6,857 bases of DNA, from assembly GCA_021788565.1 (NCBI GenBank), contig JAJYKO010000298.1:1-6857 (forward strand), written 5' to 3'. Under the pieces are notes generated by a model that was given only the letters and a program-made list of their open reading frames with translations, was not told the origin of the DNA and searched no databases. A program made the translations under genes and the position numbers. This document shows, piece by piece, positions 1-4,410 of this stretch. Source of the stretch: Chloroflexota bacterium (GTDB lineage: Bacteria; Chloroflexota; UBA6077). Within the stretch, counting starts at the first letter, position 1; every line of letters begins with the position of its first letter.

Positions 1-103
1 CCCGCGGCCTTCTCAGGTCGAAGCTGGCAGTGTAGGAGTAGCCGGTCTTCTTCTCGAAGTCGGCGAACGTCTGGAGATATCGAAGGCTCTCTTCGTAATT
101 CAT
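1..103 (-). CDS. folC: Folylpolyglutamate synthase / dihydrofolate synthase, N-terminal fragment
   Basis: Only the first 34 codons are inside the window; the gene runs off the left edge. The translation begins MNYEESLRYLQTF and continues with a DFEKKTGYSY segment and then FDLRRPR. This is the usual opening of FolC/Mur-ligase-type enzymes, in which a tyrosine-rich start is followed by an F-D-L-x-R turn before the ATP-binding core. FolC attaches glutamate to dihydropteroate or folates in the cytoplasm. Position supports the call: it lies directly downstream of folP on the same strand, 80 nt away. The ATG at 103-101 has no clear Shine-Dalgarno sequence, and an 11-bp hairpin ends 12 nt upstream of it. 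The ATP-binding loop is outside the window, so the call rests on the N-terminus and the context. Confidence 0.72.
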   Translation of the reverse strand, partial: MNYEESLRYLQTFADFEKKTGYSYTASFDLRRPR

Positions 104-183
104 GCGCGTTTCGCTGTTCTGAGTTCCGGGCTTCAGCAGAACTCAGAACCCAGAACTCAGAACCTAAATTCGGCCTTCAGATG
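104..183 (-). promoter_or_regulatory. folP-folC spacer with repeat-built hairpin
   Basis: An 11-bp perfect inverted repeat, GTTCTGAGTTC at 116-126 and GAACTCAGAAC at 139-149, is separated by 12 nt. The same right arm occurs again at 153-163, so two alternative pairings are possible. Two further base pairs (130-131 with 136-137) can form inside the loop. In the minus-strand transcript the hairpin lies between the folP stop codon and the folC start, ending 12 nt before the folC ATG. No run of T follows it, so it does not look like a simple intrinsic terminator. It might slow translation or stabilise an mRNA end; this is inference. Confidence 0.5.
137..164 (-). repeat. Heptanucleotide tandem array, four units
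   Basis: On the plus strand four 7-bp units follow one another: CAGAACT, CAGAACC, CAGAACT, CAGAACC. Read along transcription (minus strand) this is a run of RGTTCTG. Two units in the opposite orientation (GTTCTGA, GTTCCGG) lie at 116-129. The same repeat sequence recurs at 4352-4379, sharing an identical 20-nt stretch. Confidence 0.85.
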
Positions 184-1398
184 CTACGCTCGGAGGATCG
201 CGTCGGTCATCCGGCTGACGCGGACCATCTCCTTCACGTCGTGCACCCGCACTATGTCCGCGCCGTTGCATATGCTCACCGACACCGTCGCGCCGGTCCC
301 CTCGACTCGATCGTCCATCGGCACGCCGAGGGTGAGCCCGATAACCGACTTCCGCGAGGTGCCCATCAGGATGGGCCGTCCCAGCGACTTCAGCTCCTGC
401 AGACGGCGCATGACAACCAGGTTGTGCTGAGGAGTCTTGCCGAAGCCGATGCCGGGGTCGACGATCACGTTCTCCCACTTGACGCCTCGCTCCAGGGCGA
501 TGTTCACGCTCTCCCGCAGCCCGTCGACGACCTCTCCCATCAGGTCGTGATACTCGACCTGCCGGAAATGTCCGCCGAGCTGAGTAGTCGACGCGGGGGC
601 GCGCCGGTTGTGCATCAGGATAATGGGCACGTCGCGCTCGGCAGCAAGGGCGGCCAGCGCGGGGTCGTGGCGGAGCCCCCAGATGTCGTTAATGATGCTC
701 GCGCCCGCATCCAGCGCCCGCCGCACCACCTCGACCTTGTAGGAGTCCACGGAGATGGGCACAGATACTGCCTTTGCCAGCCGCTCGATCACCGGCACCA
801 CTCTGGCGATCTCCTCCTCGTCAGAGACGATCTCCGAGCCCGGGCGGGTGGACTCTCCCCCCACGTCCAGGATGTCTGCACCCTCCTCGACGAAGCGGAG
901 GGCCTGGGCCAACGCCGCGTTCACGTTGGGCCCGAGGCCGTCCCCGGAGAATGAGTCCGGCGTGACGTTGATGATGCCCATGACGTAGGTGCGTGTGCCC
1001 CACTCCAGGATGTGGCCGCCGAACCTCAACGCGCCAAGCTGCCGGCCCTGGTACCGGTCCAGGGTGATGCTCAACTCGTCTGCCGCCGCCTTCGCCGTCG
1101 CGTCACCGAAGGTCTCCAGGCGGGCGGCCGCATCCAGCAACAGCGGCACCGACCCCGCCAGCAAGACGGAGGTGCCCTCATCCGCCTGGTACACCATAGC
1201 GAGGCCCGCCGGAGGCGAAATCATTCCCCGTAGGGTGGTGATAACCTCGGGTGCAACGCCGCTCAGCTTCACCATCTCGGACCCAAATCCGCCCGCGAAG
1301 CCCTCGAGAACGGCCGGCCCGACGCCCAGGCGCCCGGCCTCTTCCCGCACGTCGGCTGGGGACGGCAGGTAGAGAACCCTCGCTGTGACTCTATTCAT
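184..1398 (-). CDS. folP: Dihydropteroate synthase with N-terminal extension
   Basis: FolP condenses p-aminobenzoate with dihydropterin pyrophosphate to dihydropteroate, the sulfonamide-sensitive step of folate synthesis, in the cytoplasm. The 404-residue product carries the whole TIM-barrel signature set: MGIINVTPDSF (140-150), DVGGESTRPG (178-187), SVDSYK (216-221), IINDIWG (235-241), LMHNR (261-265), DPGIGFGKT (314-322), GTSRKS (346-351) and RVHDVKEM (384-391). No catalytic residue appears lost. Typical bacterial FolP has about 270-290 residues. Here about 128 residues precede the barrel; similar long forms are known in some Firmicutes and Chloroflexota, and their extra domain has no clear role. 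The ATG at 1398 is preceded by GGAGAGGGTGA, a good ribosome site. A membrane-protein gene ends 59 nt upstream and folC follows downstream. Confidence 0.97.
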   Translation of the reverse strand: MNRVTARVLYLPSPADVREEAGRLGVGPAVLEGFAGGFGSEMVKLSGVAPEVITTLRGMISPPAGLAMVYQADEGTSVLLAGSVPLLLDAAARLETFGDATAKAAADELSITLDRYQGRQLGALRFGGHILEWGTRTYVMGIINVTPDSFSGDGLGPNVNAALAQALRFVEEGADILDVGGESTRPGSEIVSDEEEIARVVPVIERLAKAVSVPISVDSYKVEVVRRALDAGASIINDIWGLRHDPALAALAAERDVPIILMHNRRAPASTTQLGGHFRQVEYHDLMGEVVDGLRESVNIALERGVKWENVIVDPGIGFGKTPQHNLVVMRRLQELKSLGRPILMGTSRKSVIGLTLGVPMDDRVEGTGATVSVSICNGADIVRVHDVKEMVRVSRMTDAILRA

Positions 1399-1409
1399 TC
1401 ACCCTCTCC

Positions 1410-1455
1410 AATCCGGAGATGGAAGCCGTGCGCACGTGGGGTGCCTCCTCGGATT
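1410..1455 (-). other. Inverted repeat next to the folP ribosome site
   Basis: AATCCG (1410-1415) and CGGATT (1450-1455) can pair. Between them lies the 10-bp palindrome CGTGCGCACG (1427-1436). On the minus transcript this structure fills the gap between the membrane gene and folP and stops immediately before the folP Shine-Dalgarno sequence (1404-1409). It could modulate folP translation. The outer stem is only 6 bp, so support is modest. Confidence 0.3.
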
Positions 1456-1457
1456 CA

Positions 1458-1994
1458 TCACTTGTCGGTTGGAACCGACGAGTACTCGCGGTAGCGCCGC
1501 ACCAGGGCGTAGCCGCGCGCCAACCAGAGGCCGACAGACATGAACAACAGATCGGATGCGATGATCGACAGCTCGGTTGGAGCGTGATTTCCTTGCCCCG
1601 GCCCGACGCTCGAGAAGCTGCCGGTCGCCGCGTAATCGACGCCCAGACGCAAGAGCACCGTCGCGAACCAGATGGCGACGTAGGCCGCGCCGCCGCTCAT
1701 CCAGATCTGACCGTTCGACTGATCGCGCCAGAACCTGATCGTGCGCATCATCAACCATCCTACAACCAGGCCACCAAGCAGGGCAACCGGCGCGATTACG
1801 ATGAAGAGCGGATCCGATAGCAGCTGCGAGTTGACGCCGAGCGCGGCAACCGAGAGCAGCACGATCAGCACGGTGTAGACGACAGTTCGCGTCAACCGGA
1901 CCTGCTGCGGGCGGGTACGCCGGTAAACTGCCCATCCGACGAAGGCTGCCATGATGAGCAGTGTCAGAAATTGTGAGGAGCCACCAGATCGCAT
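1458..1994 (-). CDS. Small multi-pass membrane protein, possibly DUF1453/CcdC-like
   Basis: The 178-residue product has about five hydrophobic segments, at roughly residues 9-24, 38-54, 63-83, 101-118 and 145-163. Basic stretches (YRRTRPQQVRLTR, RTIRFWR, RRYREY) probably mark cytoplasmic loops and the C-terminus. A helix rich in glycine, followed by an R-F-W turn, a short N-G-Q-I-W hairpin and another helix, resembles small DUF1453/CcdC-like proteins. That match is from memory and weak; those proteins have no settled function. The reading frame extends upstream to 2063. The ATG at 1994 is preferred because AAAGGAG lies 9 nt before it (2004-2010) and the longer N-terminus adds only unconvincing residues. 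It is followed 59 nt later by folP and is probably co-transcribed with it, although nothing in the protein suggests a folate role. Confidence 0.85.
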   Translation of the reverse strand: MRSGGSSQFLTLLIMAAFVGWAVYRRTRPQQVRLTRTVVYTVLIVLLSVAALGVNSQLLSDPLFIVIAPVALLGGLVVGWLMMRTIRFWRDQSNGQIWMSGGAAYVAIWFATVLLRLGVDYAATGSFSSVGPGQGNHAPTELSIIASDLLFMSVGLWLARGYALVRRYREYSSVPTDK

Positions 1995-2035
1995 AGAGCC
2001 CGACTCCTTTATTTCACCATAAGTGTAAGGATAGA

Positions 2036-2051
2036 GGGCGCACGAGCGCCC
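2036..2051 (-). other. Short GC hairpin in leader of membrane gene
   Basis: GGGCGC (2036-2041) and GCGCCC (2046-2051) form a 6-bp stem with a 4-nt loop. It lies about 40 nt upstream of the membrane-protein start and between that start and a possible -10 box. It has no T tract on either strand, so a terminator is not supported. Confidence 0.35.
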
Positions 2052-2066
2052 CGAGCACAACAATCT

Positions 2067-2072
2067 AGTATA
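2067..2072 (-). promoter_or_regulatory. Possible -10 box for the membrane-protein gene
   Basis: On the minus strand GTTATACT reads as a near-consensus -10 hexamer (TATACT) about 73 nt upstream of the start at 1994. No convincing -35 box lies 16-18 nt upstream, and there is no TG extension. The gene could equally be read through from the promoter at 2615-2643. Confidence 0.25.
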
Positions 2073-2096
2073 ACGCAGGAGCGGTCAGAGGGAGGA

Positions 2097-2342
2097 TCAG
2101 CGGCCCGCGAGCCCTGCCAGGAGGATATCCGCGGGATCTGGCTTCGCTTTGACCGGCCGGCCGTCCCGGGCGGTTGCGACCCTGATGCCGGCACGGCCGA
2201 GGAGTGCGAGGGTCCCCCAGTCGTTTGACGCGCCGGTGGCCAGGTCACGCAGCCAGGTAGGGCTTCCCTCTGTCGATTGGCATAACCGGGGATCGACAAA
2301 ATCCTGCAGCCGTTCGAGTTTGCGTTCCTGGTCGGTGGCCAT
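2097..2342 (-). CDS. Hypothetical 81-residue protein
   Basis: I do not recognise this protein. It has 81 residues, no signal peptide and no membrane helix. The N-terminal half is charged and probably helical (KLERLQDFVDPRL near residues 8-20), followed by a tryptophan-containing middle and a C-terminus ending in PADILLAGLAGR. The main evidence that it is real is the ribosome site: AAGGAG (2348-2353 on the plus strand) lies 5 nt before the ATG at 2342. It is also oriented with the genes that follow: the membrane-protein gene starts 102 nt downstream. A promoter with a leader of about 265 nt lies upstream, which is long for so small a gene. A regulatory peptide or a fragment of a once larger protein are possible; neither can be shown. 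Confidence 0.6.
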   Translation of the reverse strand: MATDQERKLERLQDFVDPRLCQSTEGSPTWLRDLATGASNDWGTLALLGRAGIRVATARDGRPVKAKPDPADILLAGLAGR

Positions 2343-2356
2343 AGCTGCTCCTTATG

Positions 2357-2382
2357 GGCGGGGTGGTTCGGCACCACCCGCC
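2357..2382 (-). promoter_or_regulatory. Strong hairpin beside the ribosome site of the 81-codon gene
   Basis: GGCGGGGTGG (2357-2366) pairs with CCACCCGCC (2374-2382) across a 7-nt loop, giving nine pairs and one bulged base. On the minus transcript it ends 3 nt before the AAGGAG ribosome site. It has no U tract, so control at ribosome access fits better than termination. The minus strand reads GGGTGGTGCCG here, which partly resembles a T-box core, but the rest of a T-box was not found. Confidence 0.45.
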
Positions 2383-2587
2383 GAAGGCATCTCAAGGGAA
2401 CCGATGGCATGCCAGCCGCCTCGTCCCGAGCCAAGGCGGGATACCCTCGCGAGGAGGGTACCGGAATATTCACCTGTGCCAGGCCAGGAGCTGGGCAGTG
2501 AGCAAGCGGTGATCTGGGCGCGCAGGGAAAACGCGTTGGTGGCAACCGGCGAGGTCTCAGGGCTTGTGTGGGGCCACGCCTGACGCA

Positions 2588-2637
2588 TGAACTTCGAATA
2601 TTGTAAGTTCAGGTATTGTAAGTTCAGGTTGCCTGAA
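2588..2637. repeat. Cluster of direct and inverted TGAACTT/TTCAGG repeats (operator-like)
   Basis: A 15-bp unit TATTGTAAGTTCAGG is repeated exactly twice in tandem (2599-2613 and 2614-2628). TGAACTT at 2588-2594 is the inverse of AAGTTCA at 2605-2611 and 2620-2626. TTCAGG at 2623-2628 is the inverse of CCTGAA at 2632-2637, with 3 nt between. These sites sit on and around the promoter at 2615-2643, the last dyad lying inside its spacer. That is the arrangement expected of a repressor or activator site cluster; the protein that would bind is not known. Confidence 0.6.
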
Positions 2638-2643
2638 TGGCAA
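2615..2643 (-). promoter_or_regulatory. Sigma-70-type promoter for the 81-codon gene and possibly the folate genes
   Basis: On the minus strand TTGCCA (2643-2638, five of six matches to the -35 consensus) is followed after exactly 17 nt by TACAAT (2620-2615, five of six to the -10 consensus). The start of transcription would lie near 2608, leaving a leader of about 265 nt before the ATG at 2342. The 15-bp tandem repeat places a second TACAAT at 2605-2600, but that copy lacks a good -35 box. Confidence 0.55.
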
Positions 2644-2781
2644 CACGCACGTAACCTAAACTCAGCTCCATAGAGTGTTGATGAGTTGGTGAGGGAAGAG
2701 CAAGGTTGGGGAAAAGCCCTACAATCTTTCCGGATTAGTGAGGTCTTGGAATGTCGCGGCGCCGTCGGAGGCGGAACGATA

Positions 2782-2801
2782 GCAGCTTCACGTGAAGCTG
2801 C
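2782..2801. repeat. Perfect 20-bp palindrome
   Basis: GCAGCTTCACGTGAAGCTGC is its own reverse complement over all 20 bases. It lies 8 bp past the stop codon of the 80-codon gene. As RNA it would fold into a hairpin at the 3' end of the toxin-antitoxin transcript, but only TATCGTT follows on that strand, which is poor for an intrinsic terminator. As DNA it could bind a dimeric protein; its core TTCA...TGAA halves recall the TTCAGG/CCTGAA sites near 2630. Confidence 0.8.
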
Positions 2802-2809
2802 ATTACCTG

Positions 2810-3052
2810 TCAGGCCGCGGGGCGGTTCCTGCCTTCGGGCAGGAGGTGCCATCCTTCGGCTTCCAGGGCTGCTCTCACATCCCCGGGCTGCGCCGGATGA
2901 CCGATCAGTCTTTGCTGCTCCTCACGCTCCGCAAGTCGGGCTCTTACCTCGTGTAGCCCTGCCAGGTTGTCGTCTATCGTTCCGTCAGGAGATGTGAACT
3001 CTGCGGCGATCTCGTCGCGGACCTCTACCCCCCAGATCGCACTGAAGTACAC
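2810..3052 (-). CDS. Probable antitoxin partner of the PIN-domain toxin
   Basis: The product has 80 residues. It starts at GTG (3052), with GGGAGG (3062-3067 on the plus strand) 9 nt upstream, and lies 24 nt after the PIN gene on the same strand, so the two are surely co-transcribed. Residues about 10-44 (VEVRDEIAAEF, then NLAGLHEVRARLAEREEQQ) form charged helices of the kind seen in the short R-D-E-containing proteins that often accompany this type of PIN protein. I therefore infer an antitoxin that would bind and block the nuclease. The C-terminal part (GDVRAALEAEGWHLLPEGR) is an extra segment with a faint likeness to the first helix of HicA-type proteins; I do not rely on this. Its order is unusual: most VapB antitoxins precede their toxin. 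No recognisable DNA-binding domain is seen. Confidence 0.6.
   Translation of the reverse strand: MYFSAIWGVEVRDEIAAEFTSPDGTIDDNLAGLHEVRARLAEREEQQRLIGHPAQPGDVRAALEAEGWHLLPEGRNRPAA
2821..2850. repeat. Imperfect 30-nt hairpin with TTCG loop inside the antitoxin gene
   Basis: TCCTGCC (2827-2833) and GGCAGGA (2838-2844) pair across a TTCG loop. On plus-strand RNA the stem extends to 2821-2850 with two G-U pairs and one mismatch. It covers the last codons of the 80-residue gene, 9 nt inside the stop codon. The C-TTCG-G form is very stable on the plus strand. No T tract follows. Confidence 0.45.
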
Positions 3053-3076
3053 CGTACCGTTCCTCCCGCTCGATGC

Positions 3077-3529
3077 CTACAACTCCAGAGGCGAGCGAAT
3101 ATCGATTCCTCGATAGCCCAGGTCGAGATTGGCCGCATTTACTCTTTGAATGGTCCTGACCTTAACCATGTGCTGAAAGTTCCAGCTAACGATCAGATCT
3201 GCCCCTGCTACAGTCGCTGCAGCCACATGAAGCGCGTCAGCCGCTGACGTTGATCCGAACACTCCTACCTGGAGACATCGGCCGGCCAGCGCTCGCGTCT
3301 CCTCATCGATAACAACCAACACGAATTTGCGAAGGAGATCCTCAATGGTGCGCCTGCGGTTCTCATCAGCAATCTGGCGAATCTCTCCGATGACAAGATC
3401 GGAGATGAGAACCTCGTAACCCTCGAGCCTCTTCCAGAACTCACGCGTAGTGAGCATCCTCGCCTGGTCACGTTCGTCGAAGTACGCGCTGGCGACAGAG
3501 GTGTCCAGATAGACGAGGAGCCGACGCAC
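3077..3529 (-). CDS. PIN-domain ribonuclease, VapC-like toxin
   Basis: A 150-residue single-domain PIN protein. PIN toxins are Mg2+-dependent ribonucleases that cut tRNA, rRNA or mRNA when freed from their antitoxin. The N-terminal strand VYLDTSVASAYFDE carries the first acidic residue (D9). E49 (ISDLVIGEI), D98 (SAADALHVAAA) and D111 (GADLIVSWNF) complete the likely metal site. The end WNFQHMVKVRTIQRVNAANLDLGY with IDIRSP is characteristic of one PIN subgroup common in Chloroflexota and cyanobacteria. The start is GTG at 3529, since MRRLLVYLD begins exactly at the first strand; the ribosome site is weak. No antitoxin gene is visible upstream; the likely partner is the 80-codon gene immediately downstream. 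An extended -10 promoter lies about 50 nt upstream. Confidence 0.9.
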   Translation of the reverse strand: MRRLLVYLDTSVASAYFDERDQARMLTTREFWKRLEGYEVLISDLVIGEIRQIADENRRRTIEDLLRKFVLVVIDEETRALAGRCLQVGVFGSTSAADALHVAAATVAGADLIVSWNFQHMVKVRTIQRVNAANLDLGYRGIDIRSPLEL

Positions 3530-3579
3530 GGGTCCCTAACCACCTGTGTGAGAACTTCCGGGACTGCCTCCCAATAGTG

Positions 3580-3588
3580 AGTATAACA
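3580..3588 (-). promoter_or_regulatory. Extended -10 promoter for the PIN gene
   Basis: On the minus strand TGTTATACT gives a TGn extension plus TATACT, a near-consensus extended -10 element. No good -35 box is found at 16-18 nt, which is acceptable for extended -10 promoters. Transcription would start near 3573 with a leader of about 45 nt before the GTG at 3529. Confidence 0.45.
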
Positions 3589-3637
3589 CGTGGGGTTGTA
3601 GATCCTGGTCGACAGGCCGTCCGCGCCACAACTTGCC

Positions 3638-3666
3638 TTGACTTCCCCGTACTGGGCCTGCATAGT
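3638..3666 (+). promoter_or_regulatory. Promoter for the rightward gene group
   Basis: TTGACT (3638-3643, five of six to consensus) and CATAGT (3661-3666, four of six) are separated by exactly 17 nt. The start of transcription would be near 3673, about 68 nt before the phosphatase start. It is divergent from the PIN promoter, whose -10 box lies about 50 bp away. Confidence 0.5.
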
Positions 3667-3706
3667 AGGAGTGGGGTTCGCTCAAGCCGCGACCGGCTGG
3701 AGGAGA

Positions 3707-3724
3707 GTGCAACCTGGGTTGCGC
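3707..3724 (+). other. Small hairpin before the phosphatase gene
   Basis: GTGCAAC (3707-3713) and GTTGCGC (3718-3724) can pair across CTGG, seven pairs including one G-U. It sits in the leader and ends just before the ATG at 3726, which speaks against that ATG as the initiation site. Confidence 0.3.
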
Positions 3725-3740
3725 GATGAGGAGGGCGGCA

Positions 3741-4358
3741 GTGGGACGGGTTATCCTGGTGCGGCACGGAGAGACGGAGTTCAACCGGACCGATAGATTT
3801 CGGGGGCGAATCGACGTGCCGCTGAACGAGACCGGGCTGCGGCAGGCCGAGATGGCCGCCCGCGCCATCCGTGAGCGGTACCACGTCTCGGCCGTCTACA
3901 GCTCGCCCCTTTCCCGGGCCATGAAGACCGCGGAGCCAATAGCCCGCGAGGGAGGCTTGACCACCCAGCCACTGCCGGGGCTGCTGGAATTCAGCTACGG
4001 TGACTGGGACGGCAAGCGCTACGACGAAGTGGCGACCGAGTACCCAGAGCAGTACCGTCTCTACCTCACGGAGCCGCAGCGGGCGGAGATTCCGGGCGGT
4101 GAGAGTCTCGGCGCCTTCCGGGGGCGAGTGGCAGCGGCCGTCGAGGAGGCGGTATCGAGCCATTCCGAGGAGACAGTCGTCCTGGTAGCTCACCGTCTGG
4201 TGTGCCGGATGATGGTCTGCTACCTCCTTGGCCTCGACGACGCGAAGCTGCCGCGGCTGGAGGTGGACAACGCATCCATCAGCCTCTTCGAGAAGCGGGA
4301 ACCCGAGGGATGGGTGGCGCTGATGCTGAACGACACCTGTCACCTCCGAGGGTTCTAA
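3741..4358 (+). CDS. Histidine phosphatase family protein (phosphoglycerate mutase-like)
   Basis: A 205-residue cytoplasmic phosphatase or mutase that works through a phosphohistidine. LVRHGETEFN gives the RHGE motif with catalytic H9. The order of family motifs is complete: D-V-P-L-N-x-T-G-x-x-Q-A, YSSPLSRAMKTAE, LLEFSYGDWDG (acid E83), IPGGES, and the second histidine H151 in VLVAHRLVCRMM. Most members have H-G here; H-R or H-K occurs in a subgroup that also ends in NDTCHL, as this one does. The substrate is unknown; relatives include alpha-ribazole phosphatase and GpmB-type enzymes. An in-frame ATG lies at 3726, but AGGAGG (3729-3734) is 6 nt before GTG 3741, so I prefer the GTG. It heads the rightward gene group; its stop codon overlaps a heptamer repeat. 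Confidence 0.92.
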   Translation: MGRVILVRHGETEFNRTDRFRGRIDVPLNETGLRQAEMAARAIRERYHVSAVYSSPLSRAMKTAEPIAREGGLTTQPLPGLLEFSYGDWDGKRYDEVATEYPEQYRLYLTEPQRAEIPGGESLGAFRGRVAAAVEEAVSSHSEETVVLVAHRLVCRMMVCYLLGLDDAKLPRLEVDNASISLFEKREPEGWVALMLNDTCHLRGF

Positions 4359-4379
4359 GTTCTGAGTTCTGGGTTCTGG
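4352..4379 (+). repeat. Heptanucleotide tandem array, four units
   Basis: The units are GTTCTAA, GTTCTGA, GTTCTGG and GTTCTGG. The first unit includes the TAA stop codon of the phosphatase gene. Bases 4359-4378 are identical to the minus strand of 163-144. Both arrays read the same way relative to transcription of the flanking genes. Confidence 0.85.
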
Positions 4380-4389
4380 GTAGGATCCT

Positions 4390-4410
4390 GATTGCTGATT
4401 GCTAATGGCT
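4390..4410 (+). repeat. Second heptamer array overlapping the response regulator start
   Basis: GATTGCT occurs twice in tandem (4390-4403), followed by the related AATGGCT (4404-4410), which holds the ATG at 4405. It is separate in sequence from the GTTCTGR array 10 bp upstream but keeps the 7-bp period. Confidence 0.7.

Larger units (their letters stand above)
2343..2809. other. Gene-less stretch: structured leader plus promoter/operator region
   Basis: No convincing gene is seen here. Open frames cross it on both strands, but their translations look like random proline/arginine/serine-rich sequence and lack ribosome sites. The right part (2588-2643) holds the promoter and repeats listed separately. 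The left part (2343-2608) would be transcribed as the leader of the 81-codon gene. It contains three stems: 2357-2382 (9 bp with one bulge), 2416-2421 with 2434-2439 (6 bp), and 2442-2448 with 2454-2460 (7 bp, 5-nt loop). It also has the 10-bp palindrome TGGCATGCCA at 2405-2414. From 2644 to 2781 I see nothing specific. The stretch ends with the 20-bp palindrome at 2782-2801. Confidence 0.5.

Noticed and set aside
181..954. Plus-strand open frame opposite folP
   Set aside because: It is antisense to the fully conserved folP motifs and is histidine/aspartate-rich in the way typical of shadow frames.
1419..1445. Similarity between ATGGAAGCC... at 1419 and the minus strand near 4442 (both read M-E-A-x-R-T-W)
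   Set aside because: The nucleotide match is short, neither is a likely gene start, and the likeness is probably chance.
1399..1935. Alternative minus-strand frame over the membrane-protein gene
   Set aside because: Its translation is arginine-rich and featureless. The 1458-1994 frame has clean hydrophobic helices and a strong ribosome site.
2343..2400. T-box riboswitch suggested by GGGTGGTGCCG on the minus strand
   Set aside because: The conserved core is incomplete, no Stem I with its usual motifs was found upstream, and the next gene is not a tRNA synthetase or amino-acid gene. A covariance search would settle it.
2405..2414. 10-bp palindrome TGGCATGCCA as an operator
   Set aside because: Ten-base palindromes are expected by chance in a few kb, and it is not placed at a promoter.
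2782..2801. Intrinsic terminator for the toxin-antitoxin unit
   Set aside because: The palindrome is not followed by a run of T on either strand.
2352..2852. Long minus-strand open frame across the gene-less stretch, and plus-strand frames at 2149-2583 and 2686-2997
   Set aside because: Their translations are rich in P, S, R and G without any motif, lack ribosome sites, and overlap better-supported genes. GC-rich DNA yields such frames by chance.
3265..3663. Minus-strand frame overlapping the PIN gene as a possible upstream antitoxin
   Set aside because: It runs through the PIN coding region in another frame, and its first 45 residues do not resemble any antitoxin.
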